64,000 nucleotides of DNA from Nocardia crassostreae (GCF_001613405.1 NZ_BDCH01000013.1:229608-293607); one strand, 5' to 3'; positions 34,501-42,519 are shown, numbered from the stretch's first letter. Numbers and translations are program-made. Notes: generated from the sequence alone by a model not told the origin.

Positions 34501-35457
34501 CGGGAAGCCGCCGTTCAGCAGTGCGGCGCACGCCACCACGGTCGCCTCGGTGGGCCCGTAGGTGTTCCACACCTCGCGCTCGGTGGTCCCGGCGAGGCGT
34601 TCGGCCAGTTCGGGCGGCACGGCCTCACCGCCGAAGATGAGCAGCCGCACCGATTCCAGGGCTTCCGCGGGCCAGGTCGCGGCCAGGGTCGGCACCGTGG
34701 AGACGATGCTGATCTCCCGGCGCACCAGCCACGGCCCCAGATCCGCGCCGGTGCGCACCAGCGCGCGCGGCGCGGGCACCAGGCAGGCGCCGTGCCGCCA
34801 GGCCAGCCACATCTCCTCGCAGGAGGCGTCGAAGGCGACCGAAAGCCCGGCGAGGACCCGGTCTTCCGGCCCGATCGGCGCATCCTGGAGGAACAACCGT
34901 GCCTCGGCGTCCACGAATGCGGCGGCATTGCGATGGGTGACCGCAACGCCTTTCGGGGTTCCGGTCGATCCGGAGGTGAAGATGATCCACGCGTCGTCGT
35001 CGGGCGTGGGCGCACCGGTTCCGGTGGCCCTCCCGGATTCGGCTGCCGCGGCGGTGGTTTCGATCCCGTCGGCGGTGACGATGGCGGTGACCTTGGCCTC
35101 GCCGAACACCAGCCGGGCGCGCTCGTCCGGGTCGTCGGCATCGACGGGCACATAGGCCGCGCCCGCGTGCAGCACGGCCAGAATCGTCACGTAGAGCGCG
35201 CTGGTGCCCGACGGCATCCGCACGCCCACCCGGTCACCGGAGCGCACCCCGGCCGCCGTGAGCCGGGCCACCTCGAAGTCGATCGCGGCCTGCAATTCCG
35301 CGTAGTTGAGCACCGCCTCGCCGTCGTCGATGGCGGATGCCTCCGGATGCGCCCGCGCGGTGGCCGCGAGAATCTGGACCAGGGTGCGGGCGGGCGGCGC
35401 GAGTGCGGCTCGCAACAATGGGGAAGCACCCATCGCGGTCTCGACCTGCGGCGTCAC
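31561..35457 (-). CDS. Pls/PosA-type single-module NRPS with membrane and hexapeptide-repeat C-terminal domain
   Basis: About 1298 residues. An adenylation domain (residues 20-510) shows A3 FTSGSTGTPKGVAVTH, A5 NTYGPTEATV, A7 YRSGDLV, A8 GRADDQIKLGGRRIELGEID and A10 RTSGKVDRDAL. It is followed by a carrier domain with DFFDVGGGSLAAAQL (Ser carries phosphopantetheine) and a long C-terminal part with about six membrane helices and left-handed beta-helix repeats (for example IGPISIGPGAVVGARSILLP). This is the architecture of poly-lysine synthetase Pls and its relatives, which join amino acids without a condensation domain. The GTG at 35457 follows GAGGTGGA at 7 nt; an ATG at 35475 is the alternative. 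The amino acid activated was not decoded. Confidence 0.9.
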   Translation of the reverse strand: MTPQVETAMGASPLLRAALAPPARTLVQILAATARAHPEASAIDDGEAVLNYAELQAAIDFEVARLTAAGVRSGDRVGVRMPSGTSALYVTILAVLHAGAAYVPVDADDPDERARLVFGEAKVTAIVTADGIETTAAAAESGRATGTGAPTPDDDAWIIFTSGSTGTPKGVAVTHRNAAAFVDAEARLFLQDAPIGPEDRVLAGLSVAFDASCEEMWLAWRHGACLVPAPRALVRTGADLGPWLVRREISIVSTVPTLAATWPAEALESVRLLIFGGEAVPPELAERLAGTTEREVWNTYGPTEATVVACAALLNGGFPVRIGLPLDGWDLTVVDQAGNPLGEGESGELVIGGVGLARYLDPAKDAEKYAPLPSVGWERAYRSGDLVRNDSAGLVFLGRADDQIKLGGRRIELGEIDNALQHLPGVTGAAAAIRSTKAGNKILVGYLTGPEAGYDLKAARAQLAEQLPAPLVPRLAVVAELPTRTSGKVDRDALPWPLPKTAPAEAETGLSETEHWVAGLWDSILGAEVTDPGTDFFDVGGGSLAAAQLVAALRERFPHIAVADLYDHPRLGALAAFLDESAPVVAVEERIVRPTPLPAQLFQVLATIPLTTLTGLQWLTWLGVVGNIAAWSGSLSWLPQLSWWWALVAFLLFISPPGRMTLCVAGSRILLRGLRPGSYARGGWTHLRLWTAVRLSEASGAENLSGAPWMVPFARALGAKIGKGVDLHTLPPVTGMLELGNGCSVEPEVDLSGYWIDGDIVHIGPISIGPGAVVGARSILLPGTVIGRNAEIAPGSAVSGKVKADQEWAGSPAVKVGKAQHRWPDHTPARAAHWVAVFGITSMVLAAVPILGLAAGGAFIAWWIRDTATLTAGLGRAFAILPVAVLLSLGIYAIVTVIAVRLFSIGLTEGYHPVRSRIGWQAWATERLLDSARTFLFPLYASLLTPIWLRLLGAKVGKHVEASTVLLLPKFTTVADGAFLADDTMIASYELGGGWLRIGEAKVGKRAFLGNSGMTAPGRRVPKNGLVAVLSAAPSKAKAGSSWLGSPPVRLRRTAETADTARTFDPPPRLRIARGIVETCRLIPVMVTFGIGLGVLFTLAWLAQTLGHLPAALLSGLVLMGAGAVAGLSSVLAKWLLVGRIGAEEHPLWSSFVWRNEVADTFVEHVAAPWFARAATGTPVLNLWLRGLGAKIGRGVWCESYWLPEADLVTLGDGATVERGCVVQTHLFHDRIMAMDTVTLDAGATLGPHCVALPAARIGAGATVGPASLVMRGDSVPPSTRWWGNPIAPWPGKTEAAR

Positions 35458-35575
35458 GCCATGTCCACCTCTCATAGAACGATCAGCGCTGTGCGCGTTC
35501 GTTGTTTCACACGAGGGTTACCAGAGGGCAAACTCCACGGTGACCAGCTGTCCACTTTACCCGTGTCCAGCGGCC

Positions 35576-36490
35576 TCACCTGCGCAGAGCGGCTGTGATG
35601 CGGTCGGCGATGAAGGCTTGGCCCGCGATATTCGGGTGGAAAGGCCAGGTATTGAGGGGATTGGGGAAGAACAGCGGATTGCTCCAGTTGAAACCCGCTG
35701 GCTGATAAGCATCGTGGCCGAGTGCGGCGGTATCGGCGAAGACGGCCCCGTGCCGGGCGGCCTGGTCGGCCAGCATGCCGTTGAGGCGGCGCTGCACCTC
35801 GGCGAGATACGGGGCGTCACCGGCGGCGATGGGCACGGACGGAAAACAGCCGCGCCCGTCCGCGGGCAGGATGGGCAGATAGCCCACGACGACGATATCC
35901 GCCTGTGGCGCCCGCTGCCGGATGCCGTCCAGGGTGAGGGCGATCCGCGGCGCGACGGCATCGATGGATTCGGTGAGCCGGTCGAAGCCGCCCGCGGTGT
36001 AGAAGTTCCGGCACGGTTGTCCGCCGGGATCGCCGAGCGCTCGCGCCATGCAGGCCTGCAAGATATCCGACAAGCCGATATCGTTCCCGCCGATGCTGAT
36101 CGTCGCCAGATCGGTGTCCGGGGTCAGCGCATCGAATTGCGGCGGATTCAACCCGCCGACCGGGACCCCGTACAGATTCGGCACCTGCGGGCGCGCCATA
36201 TCCGCGGTGATCGCGGCACTGCAACTCACATCCAGGAAGACCCCGGCGCCCACCGCTCGCGCCACATCGGCCGGATAACTGTCCGATGCGCGCAGACACC
36301 CCACCGGATTCCCGTTCATCGACGTCCAAGCGCCAACGGCCGCATAGGAATCCCCGAGCGCCACATAGCGGTGATAGCCGCCCGGCTCGGCGGCGGCGGT
36401 CGCGCCCGAGGCGACCGCGACCCCGCCCGTGACCACCGCCACCGCCGCCCGCGCGAGCGCCCGACCGATTCGAGACCGCCGTTCCGGCAT
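35576..36490 (-). CDS. Secreted SGNH/GDSL hydrolase
   Basis: A 304-residue exported esterase or lipase. A Tat/Sec-type signal is visible (ERRSRIGRALARAAVAVVTG, cleavage near TAAAEP). The SGNH blocks are YVALGDSYAAV (nucleophile Ser near 48), GGLNPPQ, SIGGNDIGLSD (Gly and Asn oxyanion residues) and the C-terminal WPFHPNIAGQ with Asp/His replaced in the usual DxxH by FHPN, giving the catalytic His. AAAGGA lies 9 nt before the ATG. Related Streptomyces enzymes act on phospholipids; the substrate is unknown. Confidence 0.88.
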   Translation of the reverse strand: MPERRSRIGRALARAAVAVVTGGVAVASGATAAAEPGGYHRYVALGDSYAAVGAWTSMNGNPVGCLRASDSYPADVARAVGAGVFLDVSCSAAITADMARPQVPNLYGVPVGGLNPPQFDALTPDTDLATISIGGNDIGLSDILQACMARALGDPGGQPCRNFYTAGGFDRLTESIDAVAPRIALTLDGIRQRAPQADIVVVGYLPILPADGRGCFPSVPIAAGDAPYLAEVQRRLNGMLADQAARHGAVFADTAALGHDAYQPAGFNWSNPLFFPNPLNTWPFHPNIAGQAFIADRITAALRR

Positions 36491-36592
36491 GGAGACACGT
36501 CCTTTCGCCTGTGGGTACTCCCTCCCGATCAGACCATCCGACGTGTCCTCATGGTTCGTGCCACGCGCAGGCGTGCGGTGATCCGCGCGGGG

Positions 36593-37015
36593 TCAGCCCG
36601 TGTAGCCGCTCACGACATCCAGCACCCAGACCACGCCGAAGCGGTCCTTCAGCATGCCGTAGGCGGGCGCCCAGCCCGCGGGTCCGATCGGGATCACGAT
36701 GGTCGCGCCGTCGGAGAGTCGCTGCCAGTATTCGGTGATCTCCTCGACGGACTCGCCGCGCACGGATACGAAGAACGAATTCTCGCCACGGTCGTGGGCC
36801 ATTGCCGAGGGCACGTCGTAGGCCATGACGTGGAAGCCGTTTCCGGCCAGCACTTGGCCCCACATCACCCGGTCGGAATCGGATTCGTCGCGGACCGAGT
36901 CGGCGTCTTTGTAGGTGACGACGGCGAGATCGCCGCCGAATGCGGAGGCGTAGAACTCGAGCGCCGCCCGGGCCTCGCCGCGAAAGTTCAGGTGGGTTGT
37001 CGTTGTGATCGTCAT
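36593..37015 (-). CDS. VOC (PhnB-like glyoxalase fold) protein
   Basis: A 140-residue protein of the PhnB/3-demethylubiquinone-methyltransferase-like VOC group: HLNFRGEARAALEFYASAFG at the N-terminus, WGQVLAGNGFHVMAYDVPS in the middle and AYGMLKDRFGVVWVLDV near the end. Members are metal-binding-fold proteins of unclear substrate. GAAGGT lies about 7 nt before the ATG. It is divergent from the WYL regulator across a 54-bp gap with an inverted repeat, so it is a probable target of that regulator. Confidence 0.82.
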   Translation of the reverse strand: MTITTTTHLNFRGEARAALEFYASAFGGDLAVVTYKDADSVRDESDSDRVMWGQVLAGNGFHVMAYDVPSAMAHDRGENSFFVSVRGESVEEITEYWQRLSDGATIVIPIGPAGWAPAYGMLKDRFGVVWVLDVVSGYTG

Positions 37016-37034
37016 GCGATCTACCTTCGCGACC

Positions 37035-37059
37035 GAAGCGGCCAGGTTGTGTCCGCTTC
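37035..37059. promoter_or_regulatory. Inverted repeat between VOC gene and WYL regulator
   Basis: GAAGCGG (37035-37041) and CCGCTTC (37053-37059) are perfect 7-bp arms around an 11-nt spacer, centred in the short divergent intergenic region. It is a likely operator for the WYL-family regulator. Confidence 0.6.
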
Positions 37060-37069
37060 TCGCGGCAGT

Positions 37070-38152
37070 ATGGAATTCGTGCCAGAAACTTCCGCGTGGC
37101 TGCTGTCCCTGCTCTCGCTGCTTCCCACGCGGCCGGACTGGCCGAGTGCGCTGCTGGCCGAGTGTATGAACGTCAGCGCGCGCACCGTGCGCCGCGATAT
37201 GAATCGCCTGCGCGAGCTTGGCTACCCCATCGAGGCGACCAAGGGCCCCGACGGCGGCTACCGGCTCGGCGCGGGTAGTCGATTGCCGCCATTGCTGTTC
37301 GACGAGGAGCAGGCCGTGGCCCTCGCGCTGGCCCTCCAGGTCGCCGTGACAACGGGCGCCGGTATCGAAGAAGCCGCCGCCCGCGCGCTCACCACGGTTC
37401 GCCAGGTCATGCCCACCCGCCTGCGCCGCCGCATCGACACCGTCCGCGTCACACCCGTCGAAGACGCGACGACCCGATCGTCTCCGCAGGTCGAAAGCAC
37501 CATCCTCAGCACTCTCAGCGCCGCCGTGCACGCACATGACGTGCTGCGCTTCGACTACGCCCCGGCATCCCCGCCCGCGAGCGATGAGTACGACGCCCTC
37601 GTGCCGCCGCGCCGAGTGGAGCCCCATCACCTCGTCACCTGGGACGGCCGCTGGTATCTCGTCGCCTGGGACCTCGACAAAGGCGACTGGCGCACCTTCC
37701 GCGCCGACCGGATCTCCCCGCGCAGCCCCACCGGTCCGCGCTTCACCCCGCGCGAATTGCCCTCGGCCAGCGTTGCGGACTTCGTATCCAGCAGATTTCA
37801 GGGCACCGATGCCTCCGGCGACTGGCCGTGCTGCGGGGAGGCGCTCCTACACCTCCCCGCGGCGGCCGTATCCCCTTATCTTCGTGGCGGACTCGTCGAG
37901 GAACTGGAATCGGGCCGCTGCCGGGTCACGCTGGGTTCCTGGTCCTGGCACAGCCTCGCCGTCACCATCGCCGCGTTCGATGCCCGCATCGAAGTCATCG
38001 GCCCGGATGAACTGAGAACCGCGTTCGCGCATCTGGCCGAGCGCTGCGCGACGGCCAGCGGCCGCACCCCCGATCAATCCCAGTGCAGGAGTTCGGCGGT
38101 GGGCAGTCGACCGGTGGGAATCGCAGAGGGTGAAGACATCTCGGCCGGATAG
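37070..38152 (+). CDS. HTH/WYL-domain transcriptional regulator (YafY family)
   Basis: About 360 residues. An N-terminal winged HTH (WPSALLAECMNVSARTVRRD, RLRELGYPIEATKGPDGGYR) is followed by a WYL domain (VEPHHLVTWDGRWYLVAWDL, with WRTFRADRIS) that senses ligands or nucleic acids, and a C-terminal WCX extension. Such regulators usually control a neighbouring gene; here the divergent VOC gene is the candidate. The start is either ATG 37070 or GTG 37079. The last 79 bp overlap the 3' end of the convergent nitroreductase gene, which is unusually long. Confidence 0.85.
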   Translation: MEFVPETSAWLLSLLSLLPTRPDWPSALLAECMNVSARTVRRDMNRLRELGYPIEATKGPDGGYRLGAGSRLPPLLFDEEQAVALALALQVAVTTGAGIEEAAARALTTVRQVMPTRLRRRIDTVRVTPVEDATTRSSPQVESTILSTLSAAVHAHDVLRFDYAPASPPASDEYDALVPPRRVEPHHLVTWDGRWYLVAWDLDKGDWRTFRADRISPRSPTGPRFTPRELPSASVADFVSSRFQGTDASGDWPCCGEALLHLPAAAVSPYLRGGLVEELESGRCRVTLGSWSWHSLAVTIAAFDARIEVIGPDELRTAFAHLAERCATASGRTPDQSQCRSSAVGSRPVGIAEGEDISAG

Positions 38153-38574
38153 CCGATGGCCACGGCATGTCCGGGCCGCCAGCGGGCGGGCAGGTCGAGC
38201 AGTGTGGCGACGCGCGCGATATTGGGGTCGGGGTGGAAGGTGGTCGGGCAGGTGCCCAAGCCGAGATCCGCGGCGGCCAGGCAGAGCGACTGGGTGACGC
38301 GGCCCATATCGAAAACCGTGTCGGAGAAGGTGTTCTCGACCGAGGCGAGGACGAGGACGACGGGCGCCGTGGCCAGGTGGACGGCATAGGCGCCGCAGCG
38401 GCTCAGCTCCGCACGCTTGGCCGGATCGGTGACGGCGATGAAGCGCCAAGGCTGGCGGTTGCGCGCCGAACCCGTCCAGCGGGCCGTGTCGACGATCCGC
38501 TCGATGAGGGCGCGCGGCACCGGATCGGGGCGGTAGCGGCGGACGGCGCGTAGCGCTTCGAGCGATCGGTGCAT
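38074..38574 (-). CDS. Nitroreductase-family flavoprotein
   Basis: A 166-residue FMN-dependent oxidoreductase: LEALRAVRRYRPDPVPRALI at the N-terminus (FMN-binding RxxR), RWTGSARNRQPWRFIAV (SxxNxQPWRF signature) and GLGTCPTTFHPDPNIARV near the C-terminus. The ATG at 38574 is chosen because TAGCAT lies 7 nt upstream on the coding strand (leaderless); the ATG at 38583 overlaps that hexamer. The substrate is unknown (nitroaromatics, quinones or deazaflavin partners are possible). Confidence 0.85.
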   Translation of the reverse strand: MHRSLEALRAVRRYRPDPVPRALIERIVDTARWTGSARNRQPWRFIAVTDPAKRAELSRCGAYAVHLATAPVVLVLASVENTFSDTVFDMGRVTQSLCLAAADLGLGTCPTTFHPDPNIARVATLLDLPARWRPGHAVAIGYPAEMSSPSAIPTGRLPTAELLHWD

Positions 38575-38605
38575 CCCGGCCATGCTAGTGACGGAGAATT
38601 CGGGG

Positions 38606-38959
38606 GTGGACCCCGAGCAGCTCATCGATATCTACTGTGCGGCGTGGAGCGACCCGGATCCGGCACGCAGGCGGGCGGCGCTCGACAAGGTGTGGGGGCC
38701 CGAGGCCACCTATACCGACCCGACGGTTCATCTCACGGGTCTGGATGAATTGCTGGCCCATATCGAGACCGTCCTGGCCCGCCGCCCCGGCGCGACGGTC
38801 GTGCGGACCAGTCGCGCCGACGGCCACCATGAGCTGGCCCGCTTCGCGTGGCATGTGGTGCAGGCCGACGGCACGGTGCTGCCGGACGGGTTGGACATCA
38901 TCGAATTCACCGGCGATGGCCGGATTCGTCGTGTCGTGGGGTTCTTCGGGCCTCTCTAA
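38606..38959 (+). CDS. SnoaL/NTF2-like small protein
   Basis: A 117-residue protein of the NTF2-like fold: EQLIDIYCAAWSDPDPARRR, the conserved VWGPEATYTDPTVHL and GLDIIEFTGDGRIRRVVGFF at the C-terminus. Members are hydrolases, isomerases or ligand binders; no function can be given. GTG at 38606 has GGAG 9 nt upstream; ATG at 38582 would overlap the divergent nitroreductase start region. The stop overlaps the convergent envelope operon by 4 bp. Confidence 0.78.
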   Translation: MDPEQLIDIYCAAWSDPDPARRRAALDKVWGPEATYTDPTVHLTGLDELLAHIETVLARRPGATVVRTSRADGHHELARFAWHVVQADGTVLPDGLDIIEFTGDGRIRRVVGFFGPL

Positions 38960-39492
38960 CCCTGCGGAACCGGTCGGGTGCGACGCCAGGCGTAGGCGAG
39001 GAAGCCGATCAGTCCGAGCAGCGGGAGGCTGCTCAGGGTCCAGCTGAGGGCCAGCGGCGGGCCGGGCTGGGGGAGTACGGCCAGATCCCGGAGTTCGCCC
39101 TCGCCGCGGCCCAGGGGGCCGTCGATGACGAAGCGGAAGGTCCACGGGCCTTCCTGCTCCAAGGAGCGGACGTCGAGACCCCAGACATCGCGTTTGCGCG
39201 GATGGCGGGAGAGGGGTTCGTCCCAGCCATCCGTGCCGCCGGGCGGGATCTCGGCGACGGTGCCGGACTTGTCGGCGATGCCGCCATCCGGGATGAAGGT
39301 GAAATCCAGGGATTGCAGTGCGCGCAAAGGCCATTCGCTGAAACCGACGGTGAGTCCGTAGGGGCCCGCCTGCACGCGTTCGGTGTGCACGATATTGACG
39401 GGCTCGTAGGCGGCGGCCGTACCGGCGGTGGTCGCGAGCAGGCCGAGGACGACCAGAAGCGTTGCGGTGGTGGAGAACAGGCGGGTGATCAT
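38956..39492 (-). CDS. Secreted membrane-anchored protein, last gene of the envelope operon
   Basis: Not recognised as a named family. 178 residues with a signal peptide (TRLFSTTATLLVVLGLLATT, cleavage near TAAAYEP), a beta-rich extracytoplasmic domain (VQAGPYGLTVGFSEWPLRAL, EGPWTFRFVIDGPLGRGEGE) and one C-terminal membrane helix (SSLPLLGLIGFLAYAW). The domain resembles the Ig-like YtkA/CopC-type modules of its operon partners. It overlaps the upstream gene by 4 bp (ATGA). Confidence 0.7.
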   Translation of the reverse strand: MITRLFSTTATLLVVLGLLATTAGTAAAYEPVNIVHTERVQAGPYGLTVGFSEWPLRALQSLDFTFIPDGGIADKSGTVAEIPPGGTDGWDEPLSRHPRKRDVWGLDVRSLEQEGPWTFRFVIDGPLGRGEGELRDLAVLPQPGPPLALSWTLSSLPLLGLIGFLAYAWRRTRPVPQG

Positions 39493-40610
39493 GCGCGGAG
39501 CTCCGTGCTCGGGGCGGCCAGGCGCAGCATGAGGCCGAAGCGGCGGCCGAGGAAACCGCCGAGCGCGCCGAAGGCGGCTCCCGCGATCGTGGTGGCGACA
39601 ATGATCGAGGCGGGACCCAGGCGCGCGTCGTAGATGACGACCCGCTGTACGGGGGCCAGGGCCGCGATGATCGCGCCGCCGACGCCACCGGCCAGCGCCG
39701 GGAGCAGGCGCGCGGGACCGGAGGCGCGGCGCAGCAGCAGATCGAGGATGATCCCGACCGCGACCAGACAGAACGGGACCAGCGCCGGGGTGGACGGAAT
39801 CACCCGGATGTGTTCGCGCATGGGCAATCCCACGAAATCGGCATAGGTGCGGGCGGCCCAGGGCGCGAACCACCAGAACACCCCCTGCATGGCCGAGGCG
39901 AACAGCGCCACGACGGTCGCGCCGCCGCGCTGGAACGCCGCGCCCGTGACCAGCAGCAGCACGACCATGAACGCGGTGACGGCGACGGTCCAGCGGACAT
40001 TGCCGGTATTGAGCTGCTGCACGGCGAGCGCGGTGACCGTGCTGGAGGTCAGCAGGTCCGCCAGCGAGAACAACGCACCGAACCGTCCCCAGCGTTCGCC
40101 GCGCGCCGCGGCGAACACGATGACCGTGCCGACCGAGATGACGGTGCTGGACAGGAACAGGCCGATATGCGGCGGTGAATCGATGACCGCGTCGAAGCCG
40201 TAGATGCTGTGTCACCACAGATCCCACAGGCCGTACAGCAGGAACGAGGCCGCGCCGAGCGCGGCGACCATATAGCCGAGCGGCGCGGTGAAGGTGCGGC
40301 CGAACACGTTGATACCCGGTCTGCCCAATGCGCCGTCCACCCGTCGGCCCGCCCGCGCCGCCGCCGTGGTGGCGAGAATGACCGCGAGACCGGTGAATCC
40401 GGCAATGGCCGCGCTCGCGTAGATGAACAGGTGCGGCAGCGTGAAGAAGGTGTCCGGCCCGACATCGGAGTGCCACTGGATATCCCAGGTGGAGCCGATC
40501 GCGAAGGTCATGCTCGCCGCGAGCAGGATCGACGCGGGCAGCCACGGGCGCAGGGTGAACGGGGCGCTCGCCTCGGCGGTGAGCCCGCTCCCGTCGGCGG
40601 TGAGATCCAT
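39489..40610 (-). pseudogene. Polytopic membrane protein interrupted by an in-frame TGA
   Basis: A 373-residue multi-helix membrane protein read in one frame from ATG 40610 (AAAGGA at 6 nt) to 39489, with a single TGA at 40212-40214. The protein has two copies of a motif: STWDIQWHSDVGPDTFFTLP in the N-terminal part and GLWDLW[stop]HSIYGFDAVIDSPPH at the stop, so TGA replaces the conserved Trp before His (TGG to TGA). Both halves remain open and hydrophobic with normal codon use, which speaks for a very recent mutation, readthrough or a base error. The second half could start at GTG near 40118. The function is unknown. Confidence 0.8.
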
Positions 40611-40628
40611 GCTGTTCCTTTCGTCGAT

Positions 40629-41036
40629 TCAGTTGGCCCGCACGGAGAGGGTGGCGCTGCCCGCACCCTGCGGTCCCGACAGGTGCACGGCGATCTCCCA
40701 CTGTCCCGGCATGGGGAGGTTGACGGTGGCGCGGTAGCGGCCGGGCGTGATGGTCTCGGCGATGCCGGGCGGGACGGCGTGACCCATCTGCGGCATCGCG
40801 GGTTCCACGGACACCTCGTCCGGTGTCGCGGGAGCGCCCTGTTGGTCGGTGATGTCGAGTTCGACGGTGTTGTCGCCGGTATGGGGCGTGCCGTCGGCCA
40901 CCGTGAGCTGGACGAGATACGGTCCGGCGGTCATGCGCGGCACCGTGTTTCCGCTCGTGCCGGGCCACAGCCACCAGGCCGCCACCGCCGCCACGACGAG
41001 GACGGCGGCCGCGAGGAGGGCTCGCCGCGCGGTCAT
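40629..41036 (-). CDS. FixH/YtkA-like membrane-anchored protein
   Basis: A 135-residue protein with one N-terminal membrane anchor (ARRALLAAAVLVVAAVAAWW) and an Ig-like extracytoplasmic domain: GPYLVQLTVADGTPHTGDNT, PEVSV-type strand, methionine-rich VEPAMPQMGHAVPP and PGRYRATVNLPMPGQWEIAV. The MPxMGH segment is typical of YtkA/FixH-type and copper-handling domains, where Met and His may bind Cu. It overlaps the upstream gene by 4 bp and is 18 bp from the next. Confidence 0.78.
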   Translation of the reverse strand: MTARRALLAAAVLVVAAVAAWWLWPGTSGNTVPRMTAGPYLVQLTVADGTPHTGDNTVELDITDQQGAPATPDEVSVEPAMPQMGHAVPPGIAETITPGRYRATVNLPMPGQWEIAVHLSGPQGAGSATLSVRAN

Positions 41037-42469
41037 CGCGCGGCTCCCGCACGGACCTCGACGGTGGCAGGCAGCGTCAGCACCGAATAGCCGCGCTCGG
41101 CCTGCACCCAGATGAGATAGCGGCCGGGCAGTGGAAAGGTGAAGGTGAACGGGATATTCGGCCCGTAGGCGGCGACCGTCTCGTCGGGGGCCTGTCCGCC
41201 CGCGGGCGGCAGGGGCGTCATGGCGTGGGCATGCGCCCAGATGGGCGCGGTCCCGGCGGCCGTCCCCGCCGGGATGCCCGCGGGCAGCGGGCCGACCGCG
41301 ATGAGATGGCCCAGCATGCCCAGCCAGGGCTGCAGATCGGCCGGACCGCCGAATTTCGCGGTGAGCGTGGTGGGTTCGCCCGCGACCGGATCGCCGATGC
41401 TCAACTCCGCTCCCGCAGGTGCGGGATCGGGTGTGCCGGGCGCGGATTCGCCGGTGATGGACACCGAGGACCGCAGGAATTGCAGTCCGCCGCCGCGGCG
41501 GGCGATCTCGGCGGCGAGCGCGTACTCGCCGGATTCCGTGCCGCCGAGGAGGACTCGGTACTCGCCCGGGGCGGTGCGGATGGGATGCCGGTGCCACAGG
41601 CGGCCGGAGGGACCGACGACCATCAGATGCAGCAGCGCGTCATCGCTGACCAGCAGATCGTCCACGGGACGGCCGGTGGCCGAATCGGTCAGCGACAGCC
41701 GCAGTTCGGCGGGCCTGCCGGTTGGCTGGTCGGCGTGCACGGCCATATTCACCGGCGGGCGTGAGTATTTTGTGGTCAGCGGCAGATCGAGCTCCGGGTA
41801 CGGGTCGTCGACGGTGTCGGAGGTGGGGTCAAGCAAGATGCCCGCCGCGCGCGGTGGCGGCGCGCTCGACGAGAGCACCGCGCCGGTCACCCCGACGCTC
41901 AGGGCGGCGATCATGGCGCCCGCGGCGGCCAGCGTCGGCCAGGTGCGCCGCGCCAGCAGGGCACTGCCGAGGGCCACCAACAGCAGTGCGCCCGCCACGC
42001 AGAATCCGCCGTAAGCCGCTCGCTCCCACGGGGTTACGACCTGCGCCGGAACCAGGAAGGGGATGCGGGCGGTGCGCTCGCCATCGGAGACGGCCAGCTC
42101 CCACGGTCCGGCGTGCGTCACCCGCAGCGTCGCGGGATACGGGCCCGGCCGATGGCCGAGTTCTACACGCGTGGAAGAGGTTTCGGCGGTGCGGTCGCTC
42201 GGTGTCGCGGTCAGTGTCAGCGCTCCCGGTGCGGTACCGGCGTGCGTGACCACCTCGACCCGCAACGGTCCGGGCACGGGCTGGGCGCGCCGCACGATGA
42301 CCGTCAGTTCCCGCTCGCCCAGCGACTGCGCGACCGACAGATCGGCCCCGCTCGCCATCCTGTCCGCGCGTACCGGGGGCGCGGTTGCCAGCGTCGCACC
42401 GAGCACGAACGCGCCGAGCACACTCACCACGAGAAGGCCGCGAAGGCGAACGAGCAAGGGCAACCGCAC
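41033..42469 (-). CDS. Secreted/membrane protein with heavy-metal-type HxHP and LGHL motifs, first gene of the envelope operon
   Basis: 478 residues: signal peptide (PLLVRLRGLLVVSVLGAFVL, cleavage near VRADRM), an Ig-like domain to about 140, two membrane helices (residues 150-205) and a C-terminal extracytoplasmic part. The latter has LLHLMVVGPSGRLWHRHPIR and LQPWLGMLGHLIAVGPLP followed by WAHAHAMTP. These paired His motifs (HLxVV...HxHP, LGxLGHL...HxHxM) occur in proteins next to copper and heavy-metal genes, so metal binding is likely but not proven. A hairpin at 42520-42563 separates it from the MBL gene. Confidence 0.75.
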   Translation of the reverse strand: MRLPLLVRLRGLLVVSVLGAFVLGATLATAPPVRADRMASGADLSVAQSLGERELTVIVRRAQPVPGPLRVEVVTHAGTAPGALTLTATPSDRTAETSSTRVELGHRPGPYPATLRVTHAGPWELAVSDGERTARIPFLVPAQVVTPWERAAYGGFCVAGALLLVALGSALLARRTWPTLAAAGAMIAALSVGVTGAVLSSSAPPPRAAGILLDPTSDTVDDPYPELDLPLTTKYSRPPVNMAVHADQPTGRPAELRLSLTDSATGRPVDDLLVSDDALLHLMVVGPSGRLWHRHPIRTAPGEYRVLLGGTESGEYALAAEIARRGGGLQFLRSSVSITGESAPGTPDPAPAGAELSIGDPVAGEPTTLTAKFGGPADLQPWLGMLGHLIAVGPLPAGIPAGTAAGTAPIWAHAHAMTPLPPAGGQAPDETVAAYGPNIPFTFTFPLPGRYLIWVQAERGYSVLTLPATVEVRAGAAR

Positions 42470-42519
42470 TATTCCGAAGCTACCGAAAACGCGACGGGGA
42501 GAAATCCGACCTGGGGATG

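Noticed and set aside
36593..37630. Long minus-strand frame extending the VOC gene into the WYL gene
   Set aside because: Only the part from 37015 has VOC homology and an SD; the rest is antisense to the WYL regulator.
40212..40214. TGA as a selenocysteine codon
   Set aside because: The first copy of the same motif has Trp at this position, TGG to TGA is a single change, and no Sec machinery or SECIS-like hairpin was noticed.
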